Shown: piece by piece, positions 51,118 to 59,109 of the stretch | How the letters are laid out: every line of letters starts with the position of its first letter | Position numbering within the stretch: the first letter of the stretch is position 1 | Source of the DNA: Mucilaginibacter jinjuensis | Lineage (GTDB): Bacteria > Bacteroidota > Bacteroidia > Sphingobacteriales > Sphingobacteriaceae | Assembly: GCF_028596025.1 (NCBI RefSeq) | Contig: NZ_CP117167.1 | Location: 3,844,001-3,908,000, forward strand | Direction: 5' to 3' | DNA: 64,000 nucleotides | Notes under the pieces: model-generated | What the model saw: only the letters and a program-made list of their open reading frames with translations | Told to the model about the DNA's origin: nothing | Databases searched by the model: none | Made by a program: the position numbers and the translations under genes

Positions 51118-52059
51118 CTAATCGTCCAATCTTTTCAAATCAAACTGGGTAACAAACTGATAATTATATTTTACAGCTTCCATTAACCGGGCACTTGCAT
51201 TGATAATTAATCCCGATTTATTATCAATAGTTCTCCTGATTATGTACTCATAATCATACTCTGTAAAGTTATATTCAATTAAAGGTCTGTAAAACTTGTT
51301 ATACTGTTCTTCTAATGTTGCGTTATCAAGCTTTTGTTTATTAAGCTTTCCTACCGTCATAATTTCGGTCGTAATTTGATTCTCATCTATTATACCGTGG
51401 GTTAGTTCTATCTCTATCGGGATATTCACAAAAATTTGTGAATTAAAACTCAAAATCTGTTTCGCATCCCTATCCTTTAAGGGGTCGTAATCGTTAAACA
51501 TAACATGGTAAAACAGGGATTTATCATACGTTTTTTTCAAACTTTCCTCTGTTCCAAACTCAATATTCCCGCCCGAAATAATCCCCTCTGCCGCAGCCGG
51601 GCTATGCAGATTAAGCGTTTTATAGAAATTAGAATCTATTAGTTTTAACTTAAAATCTTCCCAGCTTTGCTGCAGTTCACCGAAGTTTTCAATGCTGTTG
51701 ATTGATCTGTCTTCATTTAAACGAAATGTAACATTTTCCTTTTTGTACTCCAGCTCTTCGGTCGCGGCGATGGCTTCGCTTAATGCCTCCGGATTTATTT
51801 TGTACAAATATTGCTCTAATAATACCTTAGCCCTATTATTTGATTTTAGTTGGAGCAGGTACTGTTTTTTTGTATCACAATGGAAATTAATATGGTCTTC
51901 TACCTTCGTGGTATTAAACTGCTCGCACCTGTATCTGTATGAGCTAAGCAAATCGTCTTCCGTATTTTGCTTAAAACTCTTTTCATCCGCGTTTTTATTA
52001 GTCAGTTTTTTACCGACTGTTGCTTCTGCCTGATCATCAAAAAATTTAAAATTGCTCAT
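51118..52059 (-). CDS. Unrecognised soluble protein directly after vgrG; candidate effector adaptor
   Basis: A 313-residue protein with no signal peptide or membrane segment and no family I recognise. It is acidic and lysine-rich, mainly helical at the N-terminal half (residues 15-145, with two cysteines in YRCEQF and NFHCDTKK) and mixed in the second half (VNIPIEIELTHGIIDENQITTEI). It begins 6 bp after the vgrG stop. In other T6SS clusters this slot is held by adaptor/chaperones that load effectors onto VgrG (DUF4123, DUF2169, DUF1795). None of their motifs is visible, so a new adaptor type is a hypothesis from position alone. Confidence 0.45.
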   Translation of the reverse strand: MSNFKFFDDQAEATVGKKLTNKNADEKSFKQNTEDDLLSSYRYRCEQFNTTKVEDHINFHCDTKKQYLLQLKSNNRAKVLLEQYLYKINPEALSEAIAATEELEYKKENVTFRLNEDRSINSIENFGELQQSWEDFKLKLIDSNFYKTLNLHSPAAAEGIISGGNIEFGTEESLKKTYDKSLFYHVMFNDYDPLKDRDAKQILSFNSQIFVNIPIEIELTHGIIDENQITTEIMTVGKLNKQKLDNATLEEQYNKFYRPLIEYNFTEYDYEYIIRRTIDNKSGLIINASARLMEAVKYNYQFVTQFDLKRLDD

Positions 52060-52065
52060 CGTCTA

Positions 52066-53820
52066 TTAATTGATATCAACTTTACCACTCTTAATTGTGA
52101 TTGAACCACTATCTAATACAATTGAACTGCCACCGCATTGAATGGTTATTTTTTGGTGCGCAGAAATTAAGATCGAACCATCTTTCTGGGTAATATTTAT
52201 ACCATTTCCATCGCTTGTAAGCGCAACTTCATGCTCGGCGGCGATACCAATGGTACCTGGTCCACTTTGCATTACAATAGCATTTTTACCGGTCTTATTA
52301 CTTATCATGCTGGCAGCAGTGGCTTCTATTGTACCATTGGGCTCATTAACATGGATCATGTTTGATAATGAAGTGGCCAGCATCAAAGCATGCTCTGCAT
52401 CATTAAAAGTAAGGTTACTCCCCTTACGCGACATCATGCCCTTAATATTGCTATTGGTAAAGCCGCCACTATCCACGTTGTTACTGTGATAAACACTGCC
52501 CATTACAACTGGTTTAGCAATATTGCCTTCTTCAAAACCTACAATTACCTGGTCGCCTTTTTCGGGTACTACTAAAAAGCCGCGGTTCTTACCAGTATCG
52601 CCGTGACCTGCATTGGGGCTCATTACCCTTAGCCATTCGGTTGGGTCGTTAGTGGTACATTGCCATTTAAACTGTACTTTAATACGGCCCTGCTTTTGCG
52701 GGTCGTCATTATCCAATACAGTAGCTAACTGCATATCAGCAAACGGTTTATCAGCATCGCGTACCGGTAGCTTTTCGCTATCGGCAGATACTCCTTCGAA
52801 CGTGTTTTGATAATGTCCTACCCCATCTAACTGATGGTACACAGCAGTCACCAGAAACTTGCCGAAATCCTGCACCTGGAAACCCGTATCGGCACGCATA
52901 CTGGTACTGATGCTTACAATACAGCCCAATTTTACCTGTGGGTTATCGCCATTACCCATAATGGTAAGCAGTTCAGAGATCAGGGCTTTATGCTCATCGT
53001 TCACAAAGGTGTCTATCTCTTGTTGGGAGTTAACCCGTACGTCAAGTGGCTCATTAAATTGCTTACTGTATACCTGGTTAGATGCCGCCACAGCGTGTGC
53101 CAGATCTGGCGAACCAGAGCTGTTATCTGATGGCTGCGAGCTCAGCAATTCATCCTGTTGTGAGTGGTACGAGAATTTTTTGTAATTGAGCGGCGCAATC
53201 TGCATGCCGTATTGCAGGCTGTGTAAATCGCGTCCGTATATCAACGGTGCTTCATCCAGTTTAGATGGTTTACCAAAATTAAGTTTAACACCATCGTAAT
53301 AAAACCACTCATGATACTCGGCCGAAAGACGGTTTATAAAATCGAAATCGCTTTCGCGGTATTGAATGATATAGTCTATTGGAGATGTGTAAGCCGGGTT
53401 AATATTTAGGCTGATGTCGTTCTGCGGTGCATCGGCGGTTGCTTGCTGTACAATGGTTTTCAGATCTTTTGCCAGATACGATCCCAGATCCGGGCCGCGA
53501 TCAATCAAAATACTCGGACTAAAACCGCTCACCACAATATCGCCCTGGAAACCATGGCTTTGTGAAATTTCAACCCGGGTAATTTTACCGATGAACTGAT
53601 GCTCATATTCTTCGCCGCGACCAAATTGTACGGTAAGGTTTTTACCCATAAACTCTTTCGATTTTTCGAGGGTTATTTTATTGGTGTTTTCTACCTGATC
53701 GTGATTAAAACGCAGTTGGAAGGTGTGGTGCTCGTTAAAACGCTGCTCGAGCGTGAAACTCGAAAAATGCGTTATCTGGGTACCCTCTATACTTATATCT
53801 ACTTTTATCTTGGTTTCCAT
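52066..53820 (-). CDS. vgrG: T6SS spike protein VgrG (TssI)
   Basis: A 584-residue spike trimer subunit that caps the Hcp tube. Gp27-like part at about 1-330 (FNHDQVENTNKITLEKSKEF, YRESDFDFINRLSAEYHEWFYYD), gp5 OB-fold at about 345-440 (LATVLDNDDPQKQGRIKVQF, RVMSPNAGHG, GDQVIVGFEEGN), and a beta-helix needle at about 455-584 with short repeats ending in IVLDSGSITIKSGKVDIN. It has no C-terminal enzymatic extension, so cargo must bind non-covalently. It sits between the lipoprotein gene (16 bp upstream) and the unknown 313-residue protein (6 bp downstream), one transcription unit. Confidence 0.95.
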   Translation of the reverse strand: METKIKVDISIEGTQITHFSSFTLEQRFNEHHTFQLRFNHDQVENTNKITLEKSKEFMGKNLTVQFGRGEEYEHQFIGKITRVEISQSHGFQGDIVVSGFSPSILIDRGPDLGSYLAKDLKTIVQQATADAPQNDISLNINPAYTSPIDYIIQYRESDFDFINRLSAEYHEWFYYDGVKLNFGKPSKLDEAPLIYGRDLHSLQYGMQIAPLNYKKFSYHSQQDELLSSQPSDNSSGSPDLAHAVAASNQVYSKQFNEPLDVRVNSQQEIDTFVNDEHKALISELLTIMGNGDNPQVKLGCIVSISTSMRADTGFQVQDFGKFLVTAVYHQLDGVGHYQNTFEGVSADSEKLPVRDADKPFADMQLATVLDNDDPQKQGRIKVQFKWQCTTNDPTEWLRVMSPNAGHGDTGKNRGFLVVPEKGDQVIVGFEEGNIAKPVVMGSVYHSNNVDSGGFTNSNIKGMMSRKGSNLTFNDAEHALMLATSLSNMIHVNEPNGTIEATAASMISNKTGKNAIVMQSGPGTIGIAAEHEVALTSDGNGINITQKDGSILISAHQKITIQCGGSSIVLDSGSITIKSGKVDIN

Positions 53821-53836
53821 ATTATGAGGCTTAGTA

Positions 53837-54445
53837 TTATTTTAATGGCCATGGGCGGTAGTAGCTTATTGCTTTATACTTACCGCCAATTTTGCCAAAC
53901 ACAAATCCAAATGAGGTTTCTTTACCGTTATCCTCTGTATATTGCTTTTGCAGCTCATATAAAGTGCTGCCTTTATCGGTTGCCTGCTGTAAGGTTTTAT
54001 AATAGTTCTCTGTAGTAGTTTTATCAATTTCCGAAAGATCATTTTCACCGCTCGCCGGTATCAATTTTACAGCATCTTTGGTAAAAATATCATCAAAATA
54101 GGTCGGGAATTCATTTTGGCTGATGAGGCCTTCCTGTGGTTTAACCGTGGTATTGTTCAGTTCATCATTAGTCCATTGCGGCAAAGTTTGCAGTGGGAAA
54201 TGAAACATGGTAACGAGCTGCGTTTTGCTTTTAGTTTTAACAGCATCTTTAAATTGCTTTAAAAATTGTCTAAACTGCTGTTCGTCGGTTAATCCTTCTT
54301 CCTTAACTATTACTGAATCTTTTTTTACTGTTTTTACAACTGTTACTGATGATGTATTGCTGGCAGGTTTATTATTGCAGCCATAACCAAACTGTATAAG
54401 CAGCAGCAGGATAATGGTATAGGTATAAAATTTAGGCGGTATCAT
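53837..54445 (-). CDS. Lipoprotein, candidate immunity protein for the adjacent muramidase
   Basis: A 202-residue lipoprotein (hydrophobic signal, lipid Cys23 in FGYGCNNK). After a Ser/Thr/Val/Lys-rich linker, the folded part (about 52-202) has helical segments (TDEQQFRQFLKQFKDAVKTK) and a strand-rich C-terminus (GFVFGKIGGKYKAISYYRPW). I do not recognise the family. It starts 4 bp after the muramidase-like gene, and its lipid anchor places it in the periplasm, where an immunity protein against a peptidoglycan hydrolase must act. The immunity role is inference from pairing and location. Confidence 0.55.
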   Translation of the reverse strand: MIPPKFYTYTIILLLLIQFGYGCNNKPASNTSSVTVVKTVKKDSVIVKEEGLTDEQQFRQFLKQFKDAVKTKSKTQLVTMFHFPLQTLPQWTNDELNNTTVKPQEGLISQNEFPTYFDDIFTKDAVKLIPASGENDLSEIDKTTTENYYKTLQQATDKGSTLYELQKQYTEDNGKETSFGFVFGKIGGKYKAISYYRPWPLK

Positions 54446-54449
54446 TGGT

Positions 54450-55355
54450 TTAATTTCTTGGTATGCTAATCAGGGCGCGTTGTTCCATCCTTTTCAAAAT
54501 TACAGCCGCCCCCAATTGGGTCGAAACAGCATCGGCATCGTAAACCCCGTCTTTTACATATTTACCCTTGGTGTAATGGTTAGAGTAGCTCCACAAATAA
54601 GGTGTATGTATACCTTTTTTGTTGTAGCCGAAACCATTATAACCCTCCAGTTTCAACAATATAAAAGGCAGGCTCCAGTTGGTTACCTGGTCGTATTTCA
54701 TCAGCTTAATGGCATCAACCGCGCTTTCTTCAAAGGTAAACGGTGGGTTATGTCCAACCTTTGGCCTGTGCGCCGGTACATGCACGGTAAAACCGGTTAA
54801 AGGGTCGCCGTTGTGCAGGTGCCTTTTAAAACTAAAAGAACACTCCATATAATGCACGCAGGCAATAAAATACCAGGGTACGCCCGAACTGTTAAAGAAG
54901 CCGCTGTTAGAGAAAAAATCTGTATTTAAACCGAATGTATTACTGTTATCTGTAAACTTGCCCTGCAACAAATCAAATCCCTGGCCCCCTGTTTGGCCAA
55001 ATGGCTTATTGGTAATACCAAATGGACTTGAAGTTATTGACGTATCAGCCAATAAAGGAGAAGTGGCAAAACGGTTATAAAATGGTGTGTAAGATGATTG
55101 AAATAAAGGTTGTTGGTTATTAAACAGTAAATTGGTGTTACCTCCCCCACGTACCAAATTGGAAATTCCCTCGTACCTCGACCGGTTAACAACTATCTTT
55201 TCATCAATGATCTTATCCACCTGGGCTATTTTCTCTTTGTTGATCTCGCATGTATTAAAAAGCAAAATGTACTCCATAGCTGTAGGAGCTACAGACTTCA
55301 CTTTTTTGTGCACAGTAGGCGAACCCGGCTTTATTATTCTTTTCTTTTTTTTCAT
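54450..55355 (-). CDS. Lysozyme-like muramidase, probable T6SS cargo effector
   Basis: A 301-residue protein. The C-terminal domain (about 155-295) matches the COG5526-type lysozyme-like family: WYFIACVHYMECSFSFKRHL with presumed catalytic Glu171, HLHNGDPLTGFTVHVPAHRP, FTFEESAVDAI, WSLPFILLKLEGYNGFGY and LWSYSNHYTKGKY. It should cleave the glycan strands of peptidoglycan. The N-terminus is strongly basic (MKKKKRIIKPG) without signal peptide, followed by a low-complexity Asn/Phe/Gly/Ser-rich stretch (75-155), so export by Sec is unlikely and T6SS delivery is plausible. It lies just after the hcp genes and before a lipoprotein gene and vgrG. A structural role in T6SS assembly is the alternative. 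Confidence 0.7.
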   Translation of the reverse strand: MKKKKRIIKPGSPTVHKKVKSVAPTAMEYILLFNTCEINKEKIAQVDKIIDEKIVVNRSRYEGISNLVRGGGNTNLLFNNQQPLFQSSYTPFYNRFATSPLLADTSITSSPFGITNKPFGQTGGQGFDLLQGKFTDNSNTFGLNTDFFSNSGFFNSSGVPWYFIACVHYMECSFSFKRHLHNGDPLTGFTVHVPAHRPKVGHNPPFTFEESAVDAIKLMKYDQVTNWSLPFILLKLEGYNGFGYNKKGIHTPYLWSYSNHYTKGKYVKDGVYDADAVSTQLGAAVILKRMEQRALISIPRN

Positions 55356-55379
55356 AAAAAATCAAGAACTGGATCGGAT

Positions 55380-55416
55380 AAAAAAACGGAGAAGATACAT
55401 TCCCTATCTTCTCCGT
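55380..55416 (-). terminator. Intrinsic terminator after the second hcp gene
   Basis: On the minus strand: 12-bp perfect stem (ACGGAGAAGATA with TATCTTCTCCGT), 7-nt loop, then a T-run. It lies 28 bp after the hcp stop and 25 bp before the muramidase start. It separates highly expressed tube genes from the effector genes. Confidence 0.85.
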
Positions 55417-55443
55417 ATCTATTAGTAGTAATTGTTAAACGGC

Positions 55444-55836
55444 TTATTTCGGCCAGTCGTTTTCGTGCTCGGCGTTACCAATTTTTAAGGTACGGGCCGA
55501 GATCACAAAACTTAAGGTCATTGGTGCATTACCAACTATCGATATACCTTCATTATATTGAATGATATAGCCATCCTGGAAAGAAAGTTCTTTCATTTTG
55601 GCATCTTCTTCTGATTTTTTGAAGGTGATAGTACCGCTCAGTGGTTTAAACTGGTTGTTTACCATTGATTCGATAACCGAGGTATCTTCGGTAGATTCAA
55701 CCTCTACCTGAATGGTACCACCATATACGCCTGATGACGGACGCCCCTTGGCATCAACATCACGGCTTAGCGCGTAGCTGCATTGCAGTACGTCAAACTC
55801 TTTCGAGCCTATATTGATTCTTGCTTTGAAAGCCAT
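55444..55836 (-). CDS. tssD: T6SS tube protein Hcp (TssD), copy 2
   Basis: A 130-residue Hcp protein of the Bacteroidetes TssD type, which stacks as hexameric rings inside the sheath. It has the family start MAFKARINIGSKEFDVLQCS, the central GRPSSGVYGGTIQVEVEST and the terminal GNAEHENDWP. By eye about three quarters of the residues match the copy encoded 90 bp upstream, ungapped over 129 positions. It is followed by a strong terminator, so the two hcp genes probably form their own transcript. Differences cluster at residues 70-110, on strands that in Hcp rings line contacts; they may give different cargo. Confidence 0.93.
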   Translation of the reverse strand: MAFKARINIGSKEFDVLQCSYALSRDVDAKGRPSSGVYGGTIQVEVESTEDTSVIESMVNNQFKPLSGTITFKKSEEDAKMKELSFQDGYIIQYNEGISIVGNAPMTLSFVISARTLKIGNAEHENDWPK

Positions 55837-55925
55837 TGTTGTAAAATTTAAAAATTGATGTAATCAGAGAACAGGCCGAACCATAAAATGTTGGCTTATT
55901 TATTCTCCCTTAATTGCTTTGTGGA

Positions 55926-56330
55926 TTAGTTAGCGCTTACGCCTGGCCAATCGTTCACATGCTCTGCGTTACCAAGTTTTAACTTGCGTGCCGAAATGGT
56001 GAATTTGTAGCTCATCGGTGTATCACCAATAATGTTTAAACCTTCAGAATATTTCACAATGTAAGCGTCCTCAAAGGTCAGCTCTTTCATTTTTGAATCT
56101 TCTTCCGATTTTTTGATCAGTAAGGTACCGGTAAGCGGTTTGTACTGATTGTTTACCATTGATTCGATAACTGAAGTGTCTTCTGTTGATTCTACTTCGA
56201 TGTCAATGGTTCCGCCATATACTCCTGAAGACGGGCGTCCTTTAGAGTCAACATCGCGGTTTAAGGCATACGAGCAATTAAGTACATCGTACTCTTTGCC
56301 CGAAAAATTTAATCTTGCTTTGAAAGCCAT
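55926..56330 (-). CDS. tssD: T6SS tube protein Hcp (TssD), copy 1
   Basis: A 134-residue Hcp/TssD paralogue, four residues longer at the C-terminus (GVSAN) than the copy downstream. Shared core: SSGVYGGTIDIEVESTEDTS then VIESMVNNQ, and SARKLKLGNAEHVNDWP. It acts as cytosolic tube and chaperone for small effectors. The 90-bp spacer to the next copy has no obvious hairpin. The tandem pair most likely arose by duplication followed by divergence. Confidence 0.93.
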   Translation of the reverse strand: MAFKARLNFSGKEYDVLNCSYALNRDVDSKGRPSSGVYGGTIDIEVESTEDTSVIESMVNNQYKPLTGTLLIKKSEEDSKMKELTFEDAYIVKYSEGLNIIGDTPMSYKFTISARKLKLGNAEHVNDWPGVSAN

Positions 56331-56452
56331 AACGATAAATTTTAAGGTTACTGTTAATAATTGTGAAATAGACCATCTATTTCATTTATATATTAACTAC
56401 AGATAAGTACGATATATTGTTTGGAGAAAATTTAATTAATCTATAATTATTT

Positions 56453-57022
56453 TCACAAAAGCTTACTACCGAAGCTGTAGAGCTTTTTAAGCCATTTTTG
56501 GGCGTATTCATTTTCTAAAGAATACAAATGCCCGATGGCGCTGGTATGCACCGGCTGGATGTGGCATTTCTCAAGCAGACTCCTTTTGATGGTCAAGTAA
56601 GTGGCCTTTTGTGTGGTTTGCCAGTCGTTCCAGGCATCCTCATCCAGGATGGATACGATACGTGCCGAGCGGCCACGAAAATCATTACTAAAATTAGGCT
56701 GGTTAACCACAAACACCTGATCTGGCAAAAAAATACGGTCGAAGAAACCTTTGATCTTAAAGTTGATAGACTCTTTAAAAACCGGGCAAAACACCACGAT
56801 ATGGCTGGCCCATTTTAATTTTGCGAGGGCATCGATCAAATCGGGTTCCGGTTCCTCGATGCGGTTGGGGAGTTGTTTATTGGGGTTAAACTTGAGGTCG
56901 GCAATTACAATATCCTTAACCTGCGCGTCTGCACTTTCGGCACCATTACGATAGGCATCGATAAGCGATTGCGTAGTTTCGCCTTTGTTAATATCTGCAT
57001 TTATAATTACTACCTGCCTCAT
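56453..57022 (-). CDS. Flavodoxin-fold NAD(P)H oxidoreductase, lodged in the T6SS cluster
   Basis: A 189-residue protein of the flavodoxin-2 / NAD(P)H:quinone oxidoreductase type. It has an N-terminal strand-loop (VVIINADINKGETTQSLI) for FMN phosphate, a second block SHIVVFCPVFKESINFKIKG then FFDRIFLPDQVF, and a C-terminal helix. It is cytosolic with no signal. It lies between tssC (behind a terminator) and the hcp genes on the same strand, with gaps of about 120 bp on either side. It is not a known core T6SS gene; it may be an unrelated insertion or a redox accessory. The first phosphate loop lacks the usual SLAGG-like pattern, so cofactor binding should not be assumed. Confidence 0.7.
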   Translation of the reverse strand: MRQVVIINADINKGETTQSLIDAYRNGAESADAQVKDIVIADLKFNPNKQLPNRIEEPEPDLIDALAKLKWASHIVVFCPVFKESINFKIKGFFDRIFLPDQVFVVNQPNFSNDFRGRSARIVSILDEDAWNDWQTTQKATYLTIKRSLLEKCHIQPVHTSAIGHLYSLENEYAQKWLKKLYSFGSKLL

Positions 57023-57094
57023 TTACGAAGGCAAAAATAGCAGATATTACCGATAAAGGTAGCAGGTGTTAAACTTAAGCTAACATTAAATTAA

Positions 57095-57130
57095 AATAAT
57101 TCCATTACTTATTTAAGTAATGGAATTATT
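57095..57130 (-). terminator. Intrinsic terminator after tssC
   Basis: A perfect 16-bp stem (AATAATTCCATTACTT and its complement) with a 4-nt loop, followed on the minus strand by TTAATTTAATG. It lies 17 bp past the tssC stop and closes the tssR-clpV-tssB-tssC unit. Confidence 0.8.
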
Positions 57131-57146
57131 GATGGTTTTGAAGTAC

Positions 57147-58535
57147 TTATTGCTGCTTGTACTCCGAGTTCCAGGTAGTACTGGCATCTTCGCCTTTATG
57201 ACCGTCGAGCTTTACAACAAAGCTCTTGGCTGGGAAGTAAGGAGTGATATTTATATCCAAATGGATCCTGTCTTTCTGTTGCTCGTCGCGTTCGAAGCGC
57301 ACGATTTTGAAACGCTCGATCAATCGGTCTGGTCCCTGGATATTATCTAAAAATTTAACGATCTGCGAGCGCAGGTCCTGCTCTGTTTTAGAGTTCCAGT
57401 TTTCGAAGGCACGTCTGTTCAAAAAGTCGAACAGTACTTTAGTGATATAATCGAATACACGTACTACCGAGTAAGTCTGTAAACCAATGTTATCGCCATT
57501 GAACAATGTTTTGGCCGAGAAAGCCATTACCTTGCCATACTCGTTAACCATTGGAACCAAGCCAATACGTTCAAGATGAGAGATCTCGCTCTTTTTCAGG
57601 TCGAAACGTACACCATCAACTTCGTTAACGGCACCGTGTTTTTTACCTGCCGTAACCTGAGACATTAGCGTATAATACATTTTACCTGCCAATGCAGCTG
57701 AGCCCGGTACATACAGATCGTCCTCCTCGCCTACTTCGGCAACTTTGCCGCGGCCAACCATCCAGTTACAGGTCATGATGGTGTTTGATTTAAAGGCGTC
57801 GCCACCGGTTAAATTAGCTGAGGTAAACAAGTCGATCACATCATCCGGCTGATCCAGATCGGCAAAATCTGTTACCAGCATTACTTTATTATCAAAGGCC
57901 ATTTTAGACCAGCGCTCTACCACCTTGTTTGATCCCAGGTAACCCGGAACAACCATGATCGAATAATTCTGGCGAAGATCCAGACGGTCGTAATTTTGTT
58001 TAAGCTCATTGCCGACATACTCGATAAAGCGCGGGTTATCCAGCTCTTTTAACTGATCGAGGCTGGCATTCATCAGCACCACATTTTTCAGCTTATCAGC
58101 CTCGGTATTTTTGTAGAATAAATGCAGCGAACGATAAGCCTGCTCCAGCTCACGGGTACTTTGCAGTACGTTATGAATATTTTGGTTTAGATTTTCTTCC
58201 GCCGATTGTAGCTTCTCTGTACTTTTTTCAACCATTTCGCCAACAGAACCGCCGGTTTCAAGGGCTTCAATCCATTGGTTTAGTTTTTGTTTAAGCTCTT
58301 CACGCTCCTGTTTCTTTTCGTCATCAGTTAAAAAGATCTGCTTGCGTGCTTTACGCTCGGGGTTAAGGTTCTGCAAACCGTCAATGGTGGTTTCCAGTAA
58401 ATCAAATCCGCCGACCCTCGAAAGCTTGTCGAGGCTATCATTTAAACTAAGCGCCGGTGCAGCTGTTCTCTCTGCGGTTTTAAACCCTGGTTGTGACGAG
58501 GTTTCGTTGAGCGCTTGCTCGTTTTGTGTTGCCAT
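57147..58535 (-). CDS. tssC: T6SS sheath large subunit TssC (VipB)
   Basis: A 462-residue large subunit of the contractile sheath. The N-terminal part (1-110) is helical and interlocks with TssB. The middle has MNASLDQLKELDNPRFIEYVG, NYSIMVVPGYLGSNKVVERW and KVMLVTDFADLDQPDDVIDLF. The C-terminal part has NRRAFENWNSKTEQDLRSQI and IHLDINITPYFPAKSFVVKL, the usual TssC ending. It is slightly shorter than proteobacterial VipB, as expected for subtype iii. It follows tssB after 34 bp and ends at a strong terminator. Confidence 0.93.
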   Translation of the reverse strand: MATQNEQALNETSSQPGFKTAERTAAPALSLNDSLDKLSRVGGFDLLETTIDGLQNLNPERKARKQIFLTDDEKKQEREELKQKLNQWIEALETGGSVGEMVEKSTEKLQSAEENLNQNIHNVLQSTRELEQAYRSLHLFYKNTEADKLKNVVLMNASLDQLKELDNPRFIEYVGNELKQNYDRLDLRQNYSIMVVPGYLGSNKVVERWSKMAFDNKVMLVTDFADLDQPDDVIDLFTSANLTGGDAFKSNTIMTCNWMVGRGKVAEVGEEDDLYVPGSAALAGKMYYTLMSQVTAGKKHGAVNEVDGVRFDLKKSEISHLERIGLVPMVNEYGKVMAFSAKTLFNGDNIGLQTYSVVRVFDYITKVLFDFLNRRAFENWNSKTEQDLRSQIVKFLDNIQGPDRLIERFKIVRFERDEQQKDRIHLDINITPYFPAKSFVVKLDGHKGEDASTTWNSEYKQQ

Positions 58536-58569
58536 AGTGGTAAGTATTGCTATTTAAGGTATCGGGAAA

Positions 58570-59010
58570 TTATTGTTCGAGTTCTTTAACAAAGTTTTTA
58601 AGTGCGCTTACAAATGCTGCACGGGTTTCTTCGTTATCCAAAGTGGTTTTAAGCGTTTTGTTGGTTTTAAGCTGCTTAATAATGTTTAAGTACATTTCGC
58701 GCTCAATGTTCAGCTTACGTAAATAATTACTTTGCTGCACCAGTTTTTTAACGCCAAAATCGCCCAGGGTTTCGAACTTCAAATTTTCTGATATGGTTGA
58801 ACCATCCTGTTTATCAAGCGAAACATTAACGTTTGGCTTGTAGTGCTCAAAAACATCTTCAACTGTTTTCAAACCTTCAACCTTTTCGGGGCGTAGCGGT
58901 TCGTTGTCAGTCAGTTTTTGGATAAACAGTGTTTTATTGGGAGCTATCTCCCCAAATGCTTCTGAGGTATCGACTTTTTTCTCGTTTCCTCCAATTTCGT
59001 AGTTGAACAT
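58570..59010 (-). CDS. tssB: T6SS sheath small subunit TssB (VipA)
   Basis: A 146-residue small sheath subunit of the Bacteroidetes type. It shows LRPEKVEGLKTVEDVFEHYK and the segment VNVSLDKQDGSTISENLKFE followed by LGDFGVKKLVQQS, which is the conserved TssB strand-helix region. A helical C-terminus (TRAAFVSALKNFVKELEQ) pairs with TssC. Assignment rests on these segments and its place between clpV and tssC. The gap to clpV is 99 bp. Confidence 0.88.
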   Translation of the reverse strand: MFNYEIGGNEKKVDTSEAFGEIAPNKTLFIQKLTDNEPLRPEKVEGLKTVEDVFEHYKPNVNVSLDKQDGSTISENLKFETLGDFGVKKLVQQSNYLRKLNIEREMYLNIIKQLKTNKTLKTTLDNEETRAAFVSALKNFVKELEQ

Positions 59011-59109
59011 AGGTATGTAGGATAAGTGTAGATGCTTTAATTTATTTATATAATAATGCTTTTGTTATAAAATTGTTTTATTAAACAACATTCATTAACT
59101 GTTTAGTAA

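Noticed and set aside
53866..54048. Small ORF in another frame inside the lipoprotein gene
   Set aside because: Fully contained in a well-supported gene and with no independent signals.
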